A stretch of DNA of 64,000 nt from Tillandsia leiboldiana. Its lineage: Eukaryota > Streptophyta > Magnoliopsida > Poales > Bromeliaceae. The position numbers and the translations under genes are program-made. The DNA is taken from NCBI GenBank assembly GCA_029204045.2, contig CM055074.1:18527164-18591163 (forward strand), given 5' to 3'. The notes under the pieces were generated by a model. That model did no database searches. It saw nothing but the letters and a program-made list of their open reading frames with translations, and was not told the origin of the DNA. Each line of letters starts with the position of its first letter. Position 1 is the first letter of the stretch. This document shows positions 40,802 through 52,723 of this stretch, piece after piece.

Positions 40802-42085
40802 ATCCAATTTGGGTGCCATTTTTTTGGGGTTTCTGTGATCCGAATGGGGTGCCAATTTTTACAGTGAGATTCTACTTCAAGTCTTCTTCAATTTTTGGGG
40901 TTTTGGACATTTTTTAGAGAACGTCTGCTTTTTTTCCCTGCATGATCTTGAGAGTCACGCTGTTTCTTCGACATCAATTTTTCCCGTCGACTCTTCGTCG
41001 GAGAGCTCCCATGAGCTGACCTTTTGGAGTTTTTCGCCGATTTTTGCGGCAGCGTTTCCGTGACAGGTAGGCCTTCGATTTTGATAGTCATTGTTCTGCT
41101 CCATTTTGAGTTTTTATTGGAGTTCGTGCAGTATCTTTAGACCCCCTTTTTCTCCGACACTTTTCATGGACAGCGGAAGAGTAATTATGTAATTTCTTGA
41201 TCTACGAGTGACAGAAATTGATGTTTACCCTTTTCGACATACACATGATTTTTGTCTACCAATGTTTTCTTCCAAGCATCGAAGGGCCGCTGGAGTCTGT
41301 TCTTGTTTGATTGGACAAAGGCATCAGCCTTCGGGGTTTGGGTAAAACACTTATTTTTCTAACTGTTTTTCTAAAAAAAACTAAAATCATTAAATATGGA
41401 TTTCTTCCAGATCAAAATGATTTTCAATAACAAATGTCACATTTTTCCTGTAAATCTCCCCACTCGAAAGGATTCGAGTGATCCGGGTTCTAGGGGCCGT
41501 TACTTTGTCGGGACGAAAGCCACGGGGGCCGAGCCTGGAACCTGTTCTTGTTTGATAGGGTTGTAGGTGTAGGTCTCCCGGGACTTTCGGGCCCTGTTGG
41601 TGTCTTCTGCGTGTTGTGCCGAGTTTGTTGTGTTCCCGAACTATAAGGGGATCGGGAACTTCGATAGGCGGAGCCTAGAGTCTGTTCTTGTTTGATAGAG
41701 TTCTAAGCACCGGCCTATCGGGTTTCCGAACCCTTATGGTGTCGGTCTTTCCTGTGAGTTTAGTGTTCTATTGTGGGAGCCGTCTGGTGGACGGTGGTCC
41801 TGGCTGTGGAATATCTCCGTCCAGTGTGTTGTGCTGTGAGCTGTTGGTGAGGCTTGTGTCTCGTGTTCGTGTGAGCTGATCAGCTGAGTCGTCGAGAGTG
41901 CTCCGACCGTTGTGCGAGATGTTAAAGGATTCTGAGTCTTTCCGTTCAGAGCGTGAGCGTGGATTTTGGACTGGAGCCTGCAGTGCCACTTGAGCTCGGC
42001 AGAGTGCACGGATACCCTTGTCCTCGTTGGGGTCGCTCCCCTCGAGTGCCACGTCCGGGGTGGGTCTGCACTTTGGTATCGCGAC

Positions 42086-42205
42086 TTACCGACGTCGTCC
42101 CTCTGACTGGGCCAGTTAGTGGCAGTTACGGACGCCGTCCCTCTGACTGGGCCAGTTAGTGGCAGTTACGGACGCAGTCCCTCTGGCTGGGCCAGTTAGT
42201 GGCAG
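42086..42205 (+). repeat. 40-bp tandem array in family B LTR
   Basis: Three exact-length units starting TTACCGACG or TTACGGACG and ending GCCAGTTAGTGGCAG. Confidence 0.85.
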
Positions 42206-42451
42206 CCACGGACGCCCTACGTAAGTCCGGTCCTCCGTGGATGTAACGGCAGTAGGTAGGCGCAGGTTTGACTGGACCCTATGCGGCAGTCAGTGTAGAT
42301 TGGGTGGCTGTACTGCGTGAGTTAGTAGATGCATCATGTTTCCATCTGTTTCATTTTCTTGAGCATCTAGATAGAGGCATACTAGCTGTAGAGTTACTTT
42401 TCCAGCCCTTTCATTTCAGTATCATTATTGTTACTTTATGCCTCTAGTAGA

Positions 42452-42544
42452 CTTAGTGGGCAGACCGTCGGGCTTGTTGGCGGCACCCACTGAGAACTAC
42501 TTGGGACGTAGTTCTCACACCCGTCGTGGTGTCTTTTCCCACAG
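42452..42544 (+). promoter_or_regulatory. two-hairpin plus CAG module (family B)
   Basis: CTTAGTGGG (to 42460) with CCCACTGAG (from 42486). TGAGAACTAC with GTAGTTCTCA (42491-42517), a 10-bp stem. A shorter pyrimidine stretch then ends CCCACAG at 42544. Confidence 0.58.
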
Positions 42545-42837
42545 GGACTTCTACTCCTGTTCCAGTTGCTCCTGTTGTTGCTTCTTCTGATCGAGGTAAG
42601 GGAGTCGCGAGATAGTTCCCTACCAGTCATCGTCCAGAGAGTAGATGTACCCCTTACTATTGTGAGTTCATGTTGAGAGAACTTTGTAGTGAGGTATAGA
42701 GTTGTATTTATTTTACTGCTCGAGAGATTTTTGTATTTTGGTGAGGTCTTGGTTTGTATACAGTTTTATTTCTAGCAGTTTTACTTTCAGCTCTGATATC
42801 TGTATAGTATAGTTGATCTTTTGCAGGTTAGTCGCTT

Positions 42838-42874
42838 CGTCTATACGGGGCTTCCCGTATGGGCGGCGGATCTG
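42838..42874 (+). promoter_or_regulatory. terminal LTR hairpin plus GGCGGATCTG (family B)
   Basis: CGTCTATACGGG (42838-42849) with CCCGTATGGGCG (42854-42865), two G-U pairs and a four-base loop. GGCGGATCTG is at 42865-42874. Confidence 0.72.
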
Positions 42875-42915
42875 TTGGCGAGCCCGGGTCGCAGTTTCGA
42901 CGCCGGGGCGTGACA

Positions 42916-43702
42916 TTTGAATGCTTATTAGTTATTTTTTATTAAAGCATGATGAAACTTGATGGCTATGTTGAGCATTACTTCATTTATATGTGAGAAC
43001 CATTCTATACTTGTTGAACATCTAGTGAGGCCACACTTTATTTTTATAAGCTATACTAATCATGTTGGATAAAAACTTAGGAGAAAACCTTTCTTTTTCT
43101 CTTATGAGGTTATTGCTTGGGTTAGAAAAGCAGGGATGAGATTAGTATAGCTATGTTATCGAGTCGGGTGGGATAGCACCGGATTATCGACTCGAGATTG
43201 TTTCGGCAACCGCGGATTGTGGGCGGTTGGTCGATTAGTGTATGCATTCGTTGGGCCGGGATTGCATTGAGGATAGAGAGTTTCTACCTTGAGTATAGTG
43301 TCGACTTTTGCCTGCTTTACAGACATACTCGATATGGATACTTATTTACTTGAGTTGGATCGCGCCCCTCGAGTGCCACTCCGGAGTAGGCGAGACTGTT
43401 GTGAGCCGGTCTGTGAAACTAATATTCGAATAGACAGGACTAGGTTGGTGTACTGGGCGGTGAGATTGATATAGAGACCATTGTAAGTCAGTATGTGATA
43501 TTGATATTCGAGTATATAGGACCGGGTTGGTGTACCCGGCGATGAGATTGATATTGGTGCAGGTGGGACCGGGTTTTATACAGGTCCATGTGATTGGGTT
43601 ATATCTCGACAGTTTTCTTTCAGTGATACATACATACATATCTTTGATATCATCCATATGGCATTGGGCATAGTAGTGTAGCTTCATTCCAGCTATTACT
43701 TT
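42916..43702 (+). mobile_element. family C LTR leader fragment
   Basis: No coding motif. The order and wording of short blocks (ACTTAGGAGAAAACCTTTC, GCTTGGGTTAGAAAAGCAGGG, GGCAACCGCGGATTGTGGGC) match the leader parts of G (about 31640-31800) and of D on the minus strand (about 45360-45190). It is therefore a piece of a related long LTR, cut on the left by B and on the right by D. It holds a two-copy ~72-bp repeat (about 43402-43556). Confidence 0.55.
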
Positions 43703-43743
43703 TGTCACGCCCCGGGGTCGAAACTGCGACCCGGGCTCGCCAA

Positions 43744-43776
43744 CAGATCCGCCACCTATGCCAACCTGCATAGGCG
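43744..43776 (-). promoter_or_regulatory. terminal LTR hairpin plus GGCGGATCTG (D)
   Basis: On the minus strand CGCCTATGC pairs with GCATAGGTG (43776-43768 with 43761-43753), one G-U pair, then GGCGGATCTG (43753-43744). Confidence 0.7.
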
Positions 43777-44160
43777 AAGCGTCCTACCTGCAAGAAAAGT
43801 GCTACAGCTAAACAGATACCAGAGCTATAAATAAAAACCTGCTGTATAACTAAAATCAATCACTGTACAACTGGAAATAATACAACAAGATCCGCCTCCC
43901 AAAAAAAAATAATAATAATACAATGTCCTCAAATACAAGCTCTGCACCCAACCGGGAGGTATCTCCAATAAATACAACAGTGTACAGTCTCTCAATACAT
44001 AATATCCTCACTACAACAGTCTCTCAAAAGAGGAAAAAGAAACAACTAATCTACTGATGATCTCCTCTGAAGGGGTACCGCTACTCTCCAACGACGGGTA
44101 GGGATCTAGCTCGCAACACCCTCAACTCGAACAACAACCGCAGAATCCACAACACCCGTT

Positions 44161-44284
44161 AAGACTCTGCAAAACAAGGGAGAGGAAGGAAAAAGGAGGG
44201 GGAAGACCCCCAAAGGGTGTGAGAACTACACCAAAAAGGGAGTTCTCAGTGGGTACCACCGCCAGACCTGACGGTCTGCCCACC
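44161..44284 (-). promoter_or_regulatory. two-hairpin plus pyrimidine-tract/GCAG module (D)
   Basis: On the minus strand CTTGGTGGG (about 44286-44278) with CCCACTGAG (44253-44245); GAGAACT (44247-44241) with AGTTCTC (44227-44221). A pyrimidine-rich run ends TTTTGCAG near 44168. Confidence 0.58.
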
Positions 44285-44823
44285 AAGTCCTCAAGAGACA
44301 TAAGATAACCAAAGCAGTAAAGACTGAATTAGGAAAGCTGGAGACTCTCAATAGCTACCATGCCTCTATCTAAAAGCTCAAATGGGGAAACTCTGATAAA
44401 GATATGCAACACTCGCACACGAGGTGCTCAATCGACCCAATCGAGCTGACTGCCACATCGGGTCCAGTCAAACCTGCGCCCACCTACAACCACCTCCCGC
44501 TGACGGGCAGGAATTACGTAGGGCATCCAAACGGACTAACTCGCTATCGAGTAGTGGCTCATGCAGGCTATAGTCAAAATCCACGCTCTCTCTCTCAGAA
44601 CGGATAAACTCAAGATCACCAAGCCTCTCGCACAACGGTCAACAACTCACAATGACCTTGGGACAACCGTCGATCCCCAGACGGTTCCCAACAATACTAG
44701 CACTGGTCTAAACACGGCTACTAAACTCCACTCGGTCCCCCCCCTGGCACGAGTGCAACAATAAAAGTATCTGACCGAAATAAACCCAATCAAATGAACC
44801 GGTATAAAACCCGGTACTGCCTG

Positions 44824-44927
44824 CTCTGTCATCACTCACAACTCACCAACTCTGTCATCACTCACAACTCACCAACTCTGTCATCACTCACAACTCACCA
44901 ACTCTGTCATCACTCACAACTCACCAA
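44824..44927 (-). repeat. 26-bp tandem array x4 in D LTR
   Basis: Four identical units CTCTGTCATCACTCACAACT plus CACCAA. Confidence 0.92.
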
Positions 44928-47178
44928 CTGACCGGCCTGTCACGGTCAAAAGCCTACTCCGGAGTGGCACTCGAGGGGAGCGACCCACACGAGTAAAGTA
45001 TCTCTGTAATCAATGTCTCACAAGTATCTCTATATAGCAGGACTGGATCACGACACTGATCAAAGTGGGAAAACTCATCCACTAAAGGAAAGGCCCGATC
45101 TCAATCGGATGCAACTAAACGATAAGTGGGAAACTCCATCCACAAGAGAAAACTGATACCCAAATCTAGTGCATAGATAAGCATCCGGTCAACAGCCCAA
45201 TATCCGCGGTTGCCGCAAAGCCCCACAACTAATCCAACCTGTCCCAAACACGAAGTCCCGACTACACTACCCAGACCCCTGCTCGAACCCGAGCAACAAT
45301 GACCACCTGACTAACAAGAAGGAGAAAGGAAAAGCATGGTTTCTCCTAAGTCAAGTTCCAATAAGTAGTATAGCAATAAAAAGGGGGCCTAACTATATGT
45401 CCATACAAGCATGCATTTGTCCTCAAGAAAGATACAACAAGGTAATCCACATGCCTACACCTGACCATAATCCTCGATCATAATAACTCCTCAGAGTACA
45501 AATCCGCACATAGCTACGAAATCCTGTCCCAAAGCATAAACCAACCACATGAAAGGCTATGTGCTAACATGGCATGTTACATAATCTCATAGGGTAACAT
45601 TATCCTAGGTAAGCTTACACTAATCATCACACAGATGTCCAAGTCATGCAAGTCCTCAGTATACCTCATAAATACTATTCTTGCAATCATTTATACAAAT
45701 ATCATTATCAAGCTTACCTACCTTACAAACATAAACCATGTACCCTAAACATGCATGCATCAGTCATAGAGGGGTGACATCCCCACAAGTGCACTTATAT
45801 GCGCCATAACATAATCATTGCCTTATACAGTTACTGATATTAAGCTTACCCACCTGAAGCGCTTAAACCAAGGCAAACCTGAAGTCGGTGAAGAGTGTAG
45901 ACGCTCACAGTCCAAAATCTGCCAAAACAGCACCCTCGGTACAAGACGCGCAAGCCTTGGCTCCAAACAACAGAAAATGCCCGGAATCCACAATGTCCAC
46001 TTTTCGTCAGCTCCAACAGGTCCAGCAACACTTGCAAACACCCCTGGGTACAACAATACGGTCCAACATTACACTTAATCCAAAATATTCCAAGTATATA
46101 CAACATCAGAAAATATCCCCGAAGATGTACGGTTTTCACCTGCAGAACGGACTCAGAAAAATCCAACAAAATTACTGTCGCGTTCCTCACGTCGATACCT
46201 TCGAAACGAGTACCTGCACGTCAAATTCCGAGCCCCGTAGGCCGAGTTACACATTCCACAACACAGGGCGCTCACAGACATACAACCACACATCTGTATT
46301 TCCATGCACAGATAAAGGGCGAGAAATATACCTTCGGACAAAACTCAGAAAAATCCAAGAAAAATACTGTGACAATCCTCGCATCGAGTAGATGAAAAAA
46401 GTGTATAAGCACGTCGCCATCCGATGCCCGGTTGCGGAGATAAAAATCCGGCAAGGTGTCGCTGTCCAGAAAATCCATCAGAAAACCGTGTCACAGTAAA
46501 CATGGAAGAACTCCTCGAAAAGCGTGAAATGAGGGGAAGCAGGAAATACCAAGATCATAGCTCTGTCTGTCGCCGATCCAACGGCGCAAGAATCACCTGA
46601 AACGGTGGTCAGAGTAGGCCGGGGGAGCTCGCGCACCGAAACGGGACGAAGGGGAACCCAAATGGACGAGCGTCGCGCCACGCCGTAAAAATGGAAACCT
46701 CGAAGTGCGTGCTACCAAAAATCCTAAAAATCCTCCAGAGGATGAAAAACACCAAGGGGAAAATCTTTGCTGAAGACACCTTGGCAAGGGGAGGCTCGAA
46801 AATGCAGAAAAAGCCCTGAAGAAGGCGGTTCGGATGGCTTTTATAGGCTGCAGAAACAAATTGAATAATACCGAACATATCCCCGCTTCCGGGCGCTGGA
46901 ACAATTCGGGCCGCTACAGTGTTGGGCCCGTGCGCGCCCGAAACCCTCCTGGGCCCCCACGTCGCCCGCCAACCAGCGGACAGCCGGACCAGCGGCTCCC
47001 CTTGCGACGCGTGGCCACCCGCGGGAGCCGACGCGTGGCACGCCCACGCGCGGGAACAGCGCGTCAACGCTCCCACGTGCGCCCTGCGCCCGCCGCCTGC
47101 GCCTCTACACGCACGCTTCCCGAGGCGCCCGCAGCTGCACCGTGGACCGAGTGCACGTGGACCGGCCAACCGGTGTGC

Positions 47179-47267
47179 GCCACGTGTCCCCCCACGGTCC
47201 ACCGTACACCCGCCTTTCCCGTGGACCGCGCCCGCTGCGCCGGCCCAACCGGGAGCCGCCACGTGGC
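47179..47267 (-). promoter_or_regulatory. G-boxes in D promoter
   Basis: GCCACGTGTC (47179-47188) and GCCACGTGGC (47258-47267), about 335-425 bp upstream of TATAAAAG on the minus strand. Confidence 0.6.
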
Positions 47268-47745
47268 CCGCGACCGGTGCACGCCTCCGTGGTGGACCGC
47301 GCACCTGCCCGAGCCTGCTCCGCCGCTGCCCGCCGCCGCACGCCGCCGCCGCCGGTGCCGGAACAGTAACCTTGCCTCGAAAAATGTGCCGAATCATCCG
47401 GACTCCGAAAAATGCAAGTAAATACTCCGTTTTCATCGTTTTCGCGCGCTGAATCCAAATCCGAAGTCCGATTTGCCAAATTCCAACTCTAAAAATTGCC
47501 GAAGGCATCCGGAAAGGTGTTCCTTGATCCAAACTTCGCGCTGAGCCCAATTTTAATATCCATTGCGCGCGAAACCACTTCTGAAGCTCCGACGGAGTCC
47601 ACCGATCACCCACGTGACCCATTTAACACACTGAGCCCAACACTTGTGTGTCCAATTGGTGCACAAATACCACTGATACGCCCCACAGACCTCCAGGAGC
47701 TGCTGGTCAACCAGTAATCTCGTCGTGGGGATCCGGGTCCTCACA

Positions 47746-48650
47746 TCCTCCCCCACTAAAGAAGGTTTCATCCTCGAAACTAGCTCAATTCCACCAGGAG
47801 TCACAAACAACAAGGGTAAGTACTCAACATCATCATCATCAGCTCCTAAGTCATCACTCACTCCCCGTGATTACTCCTCAACAACAATAACAACAACATC
47901 CAGTACGGCATAGCCCGATTGCGCAATTCCTCCACTCACGAGCCAGAATTCGCAACGGGCGTCCCTCGCACTCCAAACACTCATAGATCTCAAAGGGGCG
48001 AGTTAATCACGGGCGAGGGATCCAAAAACACATCACTCATGAGCTGAGACGTGAAATACCAAAGGGGCTCCAATAAAAGGCTGGGGGAACCGGAAATAAC
48101 CACTAGTGCAACACGCACCAAACCACAACCTGTGTCTACTCAACCAAGGCCACCCGAAGTATACCCACACTTTTATCCAATAAGGAAAAGAATCCATAAG
48201 CAGGGGTCTTCACTCAGTTACTTCCCGATCCAAAATCACCCGAGTGGACTACTCAACTGCGGGCTACCCTCAAAAGGGATCCTCAAGAGACACAAGCTCA
48301 TGCCACAGTTGGTCACTCAACATGCCAACATAACCCCAACAGACCCACGGGTCGGAGTCGATCTCTCAACTAATAAAGGACACCCTGACGGGGACCAAAT
48401 CGTCAGTGAACGGGACTGAAAACTGGCTCAAAAGGCGATCATAATGCTGATGCCCAAACTCGCGGTCAAAAATCCGAACCAGCAACGACAATCCGCGTAA
48501 ATCCCACCCAAGATGCTGAAAGCTGTAGGCTCCACTGATGCCGCATGGTAGAAACTGTAAACTGAAGCTGAAATCTTATCTACCATATAGTACAGAACAG
48601 AAATGCTGAGTAATCAGGACTGGTAGCCAAGCAGGCATGGCCTACGCCAG
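47746..48650 (-). mobile_element. D 3' internal region with PPT
   Basis: The polypurine tract on the minus strand is AGTGGGGGAGGA (47757-47746). The hairpin-like AGTTTCG-AGGA-TGAAACC (47781-47764) precedes it. The rest aligns with family A 34621-35095 but shows no domain I can name. Confidence 0.65.
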
Positions 48651-51517
48651 TGTAGTAGCCGCTGGTTTAAAATATTTTAAGGGTCTACTTTTGGTTTCGT
48701 TAATTCCGCATTTCGTTTCGGGGGCTGGAGGGTGATCGAATAATTCCTTGTTTCCGGACAGACCGTCGGGGCCCGCGGGTATTTTTTAGTTAATAGGGCT
48801 CGCGAAACGGAGTACGACGGCGAAATCGGTTTTAAATTCCGACGCCGGAATCTCCCGGAATAAATTTCGGAAGGTGGCTAGCGGTTCAGGTGGTCAACGC
48901 GGTTTTTCAGGCAGACCGGACCCTGGTTCGCACCCGACTAGTTACCCGCATTTGACTTGATTGGGTTCAGTCCCATTCCCCAACTTAACCGCTCCCGCCA
49001 ACTTAACCGCTCCCGCCTTTTCCCCGTCGTGCAACTCCCCATAACTACCCGCAACTCCCCATAACTACCCGCAACTCCCCATAACTACGTGCAACTCCCC
49101 ATAACTACCCGCAACTCCCATAACTACCCGCAACTCCCCACTACCACCCGCAACTTCCCACAATTCCCCTGCGTACGAAACCCCAAGGGCAACGAGAACC
49201 CACTTCCCCAACCCTTCAGTTTCCCAACTGAACCTTTCTGTTTCCTCACCGATTGCGCGAAGGATCCAAGCGGCGAGACCAAGGAAGGAGAGGGAGACGT
49301 CCTCGCATTCCTTGTAGCCGAACTCGCAGGATCGGATCACCCTTCCCTCCGACAACCGAGGTGAGCACGCTAGGGTTTTACTTTCTTGCTTCGTTCTTGA
49401 TTGGAGCGGACGAGGGGGGGAAAAGAAGGGGCGTGGGCAACCGCCGGAATCCGCGCGCACGGAGCCCCGCATGCGGGCGGGCTGCCGCCCAGCCGCGCGG
49501 GGCTGGGGGCACGCAGCCTCGCATGCGGGCACCTCCCGCATGCGGGCGGACTGCCGCCCAGCCGCGCGGGGCTGGGGGCACGCAGCCCCGCATGCGGGCA
49601 CCTCCCGCATGCGGGCGGGCTGCCGCCCAGCCGCGCGGGGCTGGGGGCACGCAGCCCCGCATGCGTGCACCTCCCGCATGCGGGCGGGCTGCCGCCCAGC
49701 CGCGCGGGGCTGGGGCGCGCAGCCCCGCATGCGGGCAAACCCGCATGCGGGCGGCCTGCCGCCCAGCCGCACGGGGCTTGGGGGCGCGCAGCCCCGCATG
49801 CGGGCAAACCCGCATGCGGGTGGGCTGCCACCCAGCCGCGCGGGGCTGGGGGCGCGCAGCCCTGCATGCGGGCAAACCCGCATGCGGGCGGGCTGCAGCC
49901 CAGCCGCGCGGGGCTGGGGGGCGCGCAGCCCCGCATGCGGACAACCCTGCATGCGGGTGGCTGCCACCTAGCGCGCGGGGCCAGGCGCGCGCGCCCGCAC
50001 TTGCGGGCAGGCCGTCATGCGAGTAGCAAGGAGGGGAGGGGCCGGTAGGTTCCACGGGAGCCGGAGCCGTCCGCTTTGTTGGCCTCACCCGGGGACGCCG
50101 CCATCCATGCCGAGTCGGCGGGGCGTGCCCCGTGATCGACCGGGAGGGTTGGGTGTTCCGCGTCTTTTCTACTTTAGTGTACCTTTCGGAAAGTTGGAGT
50201 TACTAACTCCGGTGAGACAGGTTCGTGTAGGTCCGGGCAGGCACACCGGGACGCGACAGAACCCGAAGTCGATCAGGAGCGCGACAACGAACAGGTGGGT
50301 TTACGGTCGAGGCTGAGTATTGTGTTGGTGATCCGAAAGGGACCTTCTTTTATTGTTAATCGGTACTAACACTGACGGTTTCTATGATGTACTATATTAC
50401 CCCGTGTCTTGGTTACTTATGCTCGAGTTGCGACACGCGCACCCGCGATCTGGCCACCGCAAAGGGTGCTCTTTTCCGGAAAGGCGGTCTTCGACCCGTG
50501 TTACCCCACGAGGTGACGTAGTGGGGGCCCCCGTAGGTGTGGGGTTTGAGGCAGCAAGGTGCGAGCGGTGCGACCTGTCGGGATTGGATCCCGATGAGGT
50601 CAGGTGTGCGACCTGTCGGGATTGGATCCCGATGAGGTCAGGTGTGCGACCCGCCGGGATAGGTGCCCGACGCGGTTAGGTGTTACAGGTGTTACCGGGG
50701 TTGCAGGTGTTACAGGTGGTACAGGTGGTTGCGAGTTACCGTTACGAGTAGAGCGGTTGTTCCGGCTAGTCTTACTTTTGTGGCTTGGTATTACTTTACT
50801 GCTTTAGTACTATTTTTATAATAGTGTCGCTGACTACCCACTCTGTGACAGGTACCTCCAGGGGGTAGAGGTAGGCGACGGTGAGGCCGAGGTGGTAGCA
50901 GTCGGGCTGAGGGGGCCCTAGTAGGCTGGTTTCTTTACTTTCTCTGCATTTCATTCGGAATTGTAGGTTATTGTGTGGTTCTCGATACCCTTGTGGGGTC
51001 GTGTGGATGTTGAGTACTTTCATTCTGGTTATGCACTACTGTTTCCTTTATTATTCCCGTTTGGCCGTTTCCTAAACAAATCAACTAGAAAACAAAAGAA
51101 AAAGGACTTCGAAACTGTTTTCAAGAGTCTAGGGTCGGGTGGGCCCGTTTTCTAAACCTTGTGGATTTATGCCGTGCCCCAATCTGTTTTCAAAACCTAA
51201 GGCCGTGTGGGCCTGTTTTCAAAACGGTGAGGTTATACTTTCAACTTGACTTTCCACGGGTATTGTTTAGTCTTCATGCACCGTACTACTTCGAACTGTT
51301 GTGATTAAATGGGAAAATGATTGCTTATGTTCGACTATTGTAACAGCCGCGACGCCGTGCATATACAGAGGAGACTCTGCCCGATTTTCGAGTAAATCTG
51401 TATATGTGGCGGGTCTGGGCACGCACTGGGGGAGGTTTTTAAACAAAAAATTTGTACGCACTTTACGCGTACTTTGAGGTATCGTTTCCGCTAAAGTAAA
51501 ACCCCCGGGGCGTGACA
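48651..51517 (+). repeat. E 5' LTR (2867 bp)
   Basis: Begins TGTAGTAGCC and ends GGGGCGTGACA. A 20-bp array GCAACTCCCCATAACTACCC (about six units, 49031-49157), a GC-rich minisatellite (about 49460-49975), a two-copy GTCGGGATTGGATCCCGAT repeat (about 50577-50640), and the terminal hairpin CATATACAGA (51360-51369)/TCTGTATATG (51397-51406), followed by GGCGGGTCTG. Confidence 0.92.
49460..49975 (+). repeat. GC-rich ~70-bp minisatellite in E LTR
   Basis: Seven or so units of the T1 type (GCATGCGGGCACCTCCCGCA, GGGCTGCCGCCCAGCC), with later units shortened in the CGGGCAAACCCG segment. Confidence 0.82.
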
Positions 51518-51525
51518 GATTAAGA

Positions 51526-51536
51526 TGGTATCAGAG
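51526..51536 (+). promoter_or_regulatory. E primer binding site (tRNA-iMet)
   Basis: TGGTATCAGAG, eight bases after the LTR end. The leader runs to 51763. Confidence 0.9.
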
Positions 51537-51763
51537 ACTTTGCTTTAATCACAACAGTGACAGCCCAACATCCACCGAGATATCACACTTAACTACGAAT
51601 AAATGAAATGTGCAGGGTTTAAGGGTTAAGACGTGAGTGACGTGGGGGAAGGGGAATTTGTGTGATTTATTTATGCACGGTTTTCTTGGTATGCTGGGAC
51701 TAATGTGGTTCCTTGGTGTGCACAGATAGAAGCCCGATTTTGGGTAGGTAACTGCTGCCAGAC

Positions 51764-52388
51764 ATGGACCTTGCGGGCAGAGGCGAACCGCTTACTACGC
51801 AACCAGCTGCGCGACGTGGCTGGGCAATTGCTAACTCTCGCGGAGCACGTGGGTATACTGACTCAGGAGCTCGAGAGTGTCGACCGCGCCCAGCACGGCA
51901 CCGGTGGTGTTAACCCCCGTGGGATACCACCGACTGGCGTTTCCACCTTTCAGGGAGCGGTCAACTTGGCCGTGCGCGCGGAGCTAGAGCGTACACGACG
52001 GGCACACCCCTACCCCGGCCCGACAGGGGGCCCTACCAGTGCGGCAGAGCGACCAAGCGCCAGAGGAACGGGCCGAAACCCGGGCAGGCGATGAGGGAGG
52101 GACCTGCACCACCGACGCCATGCGTCATTTGTGGACGGTGCGCATCCAATGATGGATTGCCCTTGGCGGGATGATCATTGCTTCCGGTGTGGCAGGCCGG
52201 GCCACACATGTTACGAGTGCCCCCGGAGGCCGGGGGTCACTAGACCCCCGGCACCGAGACCCGACGACCCACGCCTGACGGACTCTTCCGATACCGAGAC
52301 CCCACCCCGCCACGTCGAACGTAGCTGGCCCAGAGGTTGTGGACGGACCTCCCCAGCCGCCCCGGGGAGCAGTGATGCAGAAGCCTAG
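51764..52388 (+). pseudogene. E gag, internally deleted and frameshifted (left copy)
   Basis: N-terminal helix EANRLLRNQLRDVAGQLLTL, then a short Pro/Gly linker, then knuckle CFRCGRPGHTCYEC (about 52177-52222). The ~190-residue capsid domain present in T1 is absent. Compared with the right-contig copy (62984-63607, open throughout), this copy has an extra G near 51777, a missing C near 52032 and an extra G near 52135, each breaking the frame. Confidence 0.8.
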
Positions 52389-52723
52389 AACAGGTATATA
52401 TATATATATTTTTTTTTCCCTTTATCGTTTTTTTTTTCTTTGGTTAGGCATCGATTCCCATCTTCCGTTTTTGTCTTTTCTTTCTCCGCGTACTGTGCGG
52501 TTGTGTGGGGGGGGGGGGGGGGGGTTTATATAGGATAGGAGCGGGGTTACTCCCTAGTCCGCCTGAGGAGTTGTGAACGCTAGGTAGGAACCCTTACAAG
52601 TGGTTCTGAGGAGAGAACCCTACCTAGTTTGTTGGTCTGTTCAAAACCCCGGAGGAGGAACTTCGCGGGAGTAGCCACTACCGCGACTGTAGCAGACAAG
52701 GTGTCACCCCCCGACGACGACAT
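52389..52723 (+). other. non-coding spacer of unknown origin in E
   Basis: Lies between gag and RNase H, where protease and RT should be. It contains an AT microsatellite, long T-runs, an 18-G run and the inverted pair CTAGGTAGG...CCTACCTAG (about 52580-52628). It does not resemble T1 sequence by eye. Confidence 0.6.

Larger units (their letters stand above)
40011..42915 (+). repeat. family B 3' LTR (2905 bp)
   Basis: Starts TGTGATGATCCGG and ends GGGGCGTGACA. G-boxes are at 40450-40459, 40579-40588 and 40654-40663; TATA box 40793-40801; donor-like GACAGGTAGG at 41062-41071; two ~140-bp repeats around CTGTTCTTGTTTGAT (41529-41740); a 40-bp array; a two-hairpin module; and a terminal hairpin. 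Confidence 0.9.
43703..47745 (-). repeat. D 3' LTR (4043 bp)
   Basis: The minus strand begins TGTGAGGACCCGG and ends GGGGCGTGACA. Terminal hairpin 43744-43776; two-hairpin module 44161-44284; 26-bp array 44824-44927; leader modules at about 46136-46196 and 46330-46385; TATAAAAG at 46845-46838; G-boxes GCCACGTGTC 47179-47188 and GCCACGTGGC 47258-47267. Open frames inside, including those at 46609-47622, are not recognisable proteins. Confidence 0.88.
43703..48650 (-). mobile_element. D: minus-strand long-LTR gypsy element, 3' end
   Basis: 3' LTR 47745-43703 (minus strand), preceded by the polypurine tract and 3' internal sequence to 48650, where E interrupts it. Related to A by LTR plan and by 3' internal sequence. 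The flank left of the LTR is ACTTT (43698-43702), the presumed duplication; the partner is outside the window. Confidence 0.85.

Noticed and set aside
44824..44927. Possible CRISPR-like array
   Set aside because: Units are directly contiguous with no spacers, inside a plant LTR. The other tandem arrays are likewise spacerless.
46609..47622. 337-codon minus-strand open frame (repeated at 57825-58838)
   Set aside because: It spans the promoter and leader of the D LTR, including its TATA box and G-boxes. Composition is GC-driven and no motif is recognisable.
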